A stretch of 64,000 bases of DNA from Roseburia inulinivorans DSM 16841 (GTDB taxonomy: Bacteria; Bacillota; Clostridia; Lachnospirales; Lachnospiraceae), in the NCBI RefSeq assembly GCF_000174195.1, contig NZ_ACFY01000086.1, positions 1 to 64,000 of the forward strand. Direction: 5' to 3'. The notes beneath the pieces were generated by a model. That model worked only from the letters and a program-made list of their open reading frames with translations, made no database searches and was not told where the DNA came from. The position numbers and the translations under genes were made by a program. Shown one piece after another: positions 63,129 to 64,000 of the stretch. Each line of letters opens with the position of its first letter. The first letter of the stretch is position 1.

Positions 63129-64000
63129 ATGGGAAATTATCTGAATCCGGGAAATGACATGTTCTATAAGATGGTTCATTCCGAGATCTATGTGGATAAA
63201 ACAGGTTTGATCGGGTATTGTAACCATGTGATCAACACAATGCAGAGATACATCTGTGTCAGCAGACCGAGACGTTTTGGAAAATCAATGGCAGCTAACA
63301 TGTTGTCCGCATATTATAGCAGAGAATGTGATTCGGAAAAACTGTTTGAAGGATTGGAAATTTCAAAAGAGAGCGGATTTAAAAAGCATTTAAATCAGTA
63401 CGATACTATTTTTTTGAATATGCAGGAATTCTTAAGCAGAACCGGTGATGTTGACAAGCTGATCGACCGGATCAAAAAGCTGGTGATCCGGGAACTGAAA
63501 GCAGAGCATCCAGATGTGGATTATTTTGACGATACAGACCTTGTGGAATCCATGCAGGATATTTACAGAGAGAAGAAGATTCCGTTCGTAGTGATTATTG
63601 ATGAATGGGACTGTATTTTCAGGGAATACAAGCAGGACAAGGAAGCGCAGGAGAAATACCTTGATTTTCTGAGAGATCTGCTAAAAGATAAAGGATACAT
63701 TCACCTTGCGTATATGACAGGAATTCTGCCAATCAAAAAGTATGGGACGCATTCTGCGTTAAATATGTTTGATGAATTTTCCATGATCAGTCCCGGACCA
63801 CTTGCATCTTATGTGGGATTCACGGAAACAGAAGTAGAAGCATTGTGCAGACAATATAAAGCAGACATGTCAGAGGTGAAAAGCTGGTATGATGGTTATT
63901 CCTTTGAAAAAGAGAAATCCATTTACAGTCCGAGATCGGTTGTGAACTGTATGCGTTTTGAAAAAATAGAAAATTACTGGAATCAGACAGAAACATTTGA
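63129..64000 (+). CDS. AAA-ATPase-like protein (PF09820 type), cut by the window end
   Basis: At least 290 residues, open to the last base. It begins MGNYLNPGNDMFYKMVHSEI then YVDKTGLIGYCN. The Walker A-like loop reads VSRPRRFGKSMAANMLSAYY. A Walker B-like VVIIDEWDCIF and LKDKGYIHLAYMTGILPIKK follow, all typical of the AAA-ATPase_like (PF09820) proteins that usually end in a PD-(D/E)XK nuclease (DUF1703). Such genes are abundant in gut Firmicutes and Bacteroidetes with unknown function. A GCAGGAGGACTTC ribosome site precedes the ATG. Confidence 0.85.
   Translation, partial: MGNYLNPGNDMFYKMVHSEIYVDKTGLIGYCNHVINTMQRYICVSRPRRFGKSMAANMLSAYYSRECDSEKLFEGLEISKESGFKKHLNQYDTIFLNMQEFLSRTGDVDKLIDRIKKLVIRELKAEHPDVDYFDDTDLVESMQDIYREKKIPFVVIIDEWDCIFREYKQDKEAQEKYLDFLRDLLKDKGYIHLAYMTGILPIKKYGTHSALNMFDEFSMISPGPLASYVGFTETEVEALCRQYKADMSEVKSWYDGYSFEKEKSIYSPRSVVNCMRFEKIENYWNQTETF

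Noticed and set aside
1-64000. tRNA or rRNA genes
   Set aside because: I looked for T-loop and CCA-type signatures by eye and saw none; a tRNA search tool would settle it.

Overview
The window looks like chromosomal DNA of a motile, butyrate-type gut Firmicute of the Lachnospiraceae (Roseburia/Agathobacter-like). The evidence is low-to-middle GC, Gram-positive promoters and Shine-Dalgarno sites, flagellin and FliD genes, a large SRP RNA with an Alu domain, reverse rubrerythrin with a PerR-type regulator, and families typical of Lachnospiraceae (DUF6033-like, DUF6128-like, DUF2804, YesMN-type sensors beside an Mgl-type sugar importer). The genus is an inference.

Layout. 0-2.4 kb: small ORF, XRE regulator and an orphan flagellin with a sigma-28 promoter. 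2.4-8 kb: reverse rubrerythrin and PerR/Fur sharing an operator motif, a DUF6128-like protein, a GNAT enzyme, tadA, SRP RNA, a PsiE-like membrane protein and pta. 8-10.7 kb: an intergenic cluster of DnaA boxes, a YitT protein and a UDPGP-type sugar nucleotidyltransferase. 11-21 kb: Mgl-type sugar ABC importer (binding protein, ATPase, permease) followed by a YesN/YesM two-component system and two more sugar-binding proteins. 21-24.7 kb: two CgeB-like glycosyltransferases converging on a FliD-like filament cap gene with its own sigma-28 promoter. 25-43.5 kb: core information-processing genes rpmG-secE-nusG-rplK-rplA, rplJ-rplL, a chemotaxis receptor inserted before rpoB-rpoC, then rpsL-rpsG-fusA-tuf, with an L1-binding mimic and an L10 leader/attenuator.

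43.8-64 kb is accessory: a DUF6033-like gene behind a sigma-28-like promoter, small unknowns, M20 peptidase, HD hydrolase, lipoprotein, FeoA-like protein, a BlaI repressor without its usual partner, DUF2804, a decayed DUF4143-type ATPase, a CobW-type GTPase next to a NifX-(His/Cys)-SlyD fusion protein, a LytTR/GHKL two-component system followed by two half-ABC transporters, a tandem Nudix protein, RmlD-like reductase, XRE membrane regulator, MerR regulator and an AAA-ATPase cut by the window end.

Four otherwise conserved genes (rpoB, DUF2804 and both half-ABC transporters) are each split by a one-base change in a poly-A run. rpoB is essential, so sequencing error in homopolymers is the simplest explanation. 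The most interesting signals are the DnaA-box cluster far from dnaA, the metal-linked fusion protein with a palindrome on its promoter, the LytTR direct repeats in front of the ABC operon, and the sigma-28-like promoter ahead of an uncharacterised DUF6033 gene.
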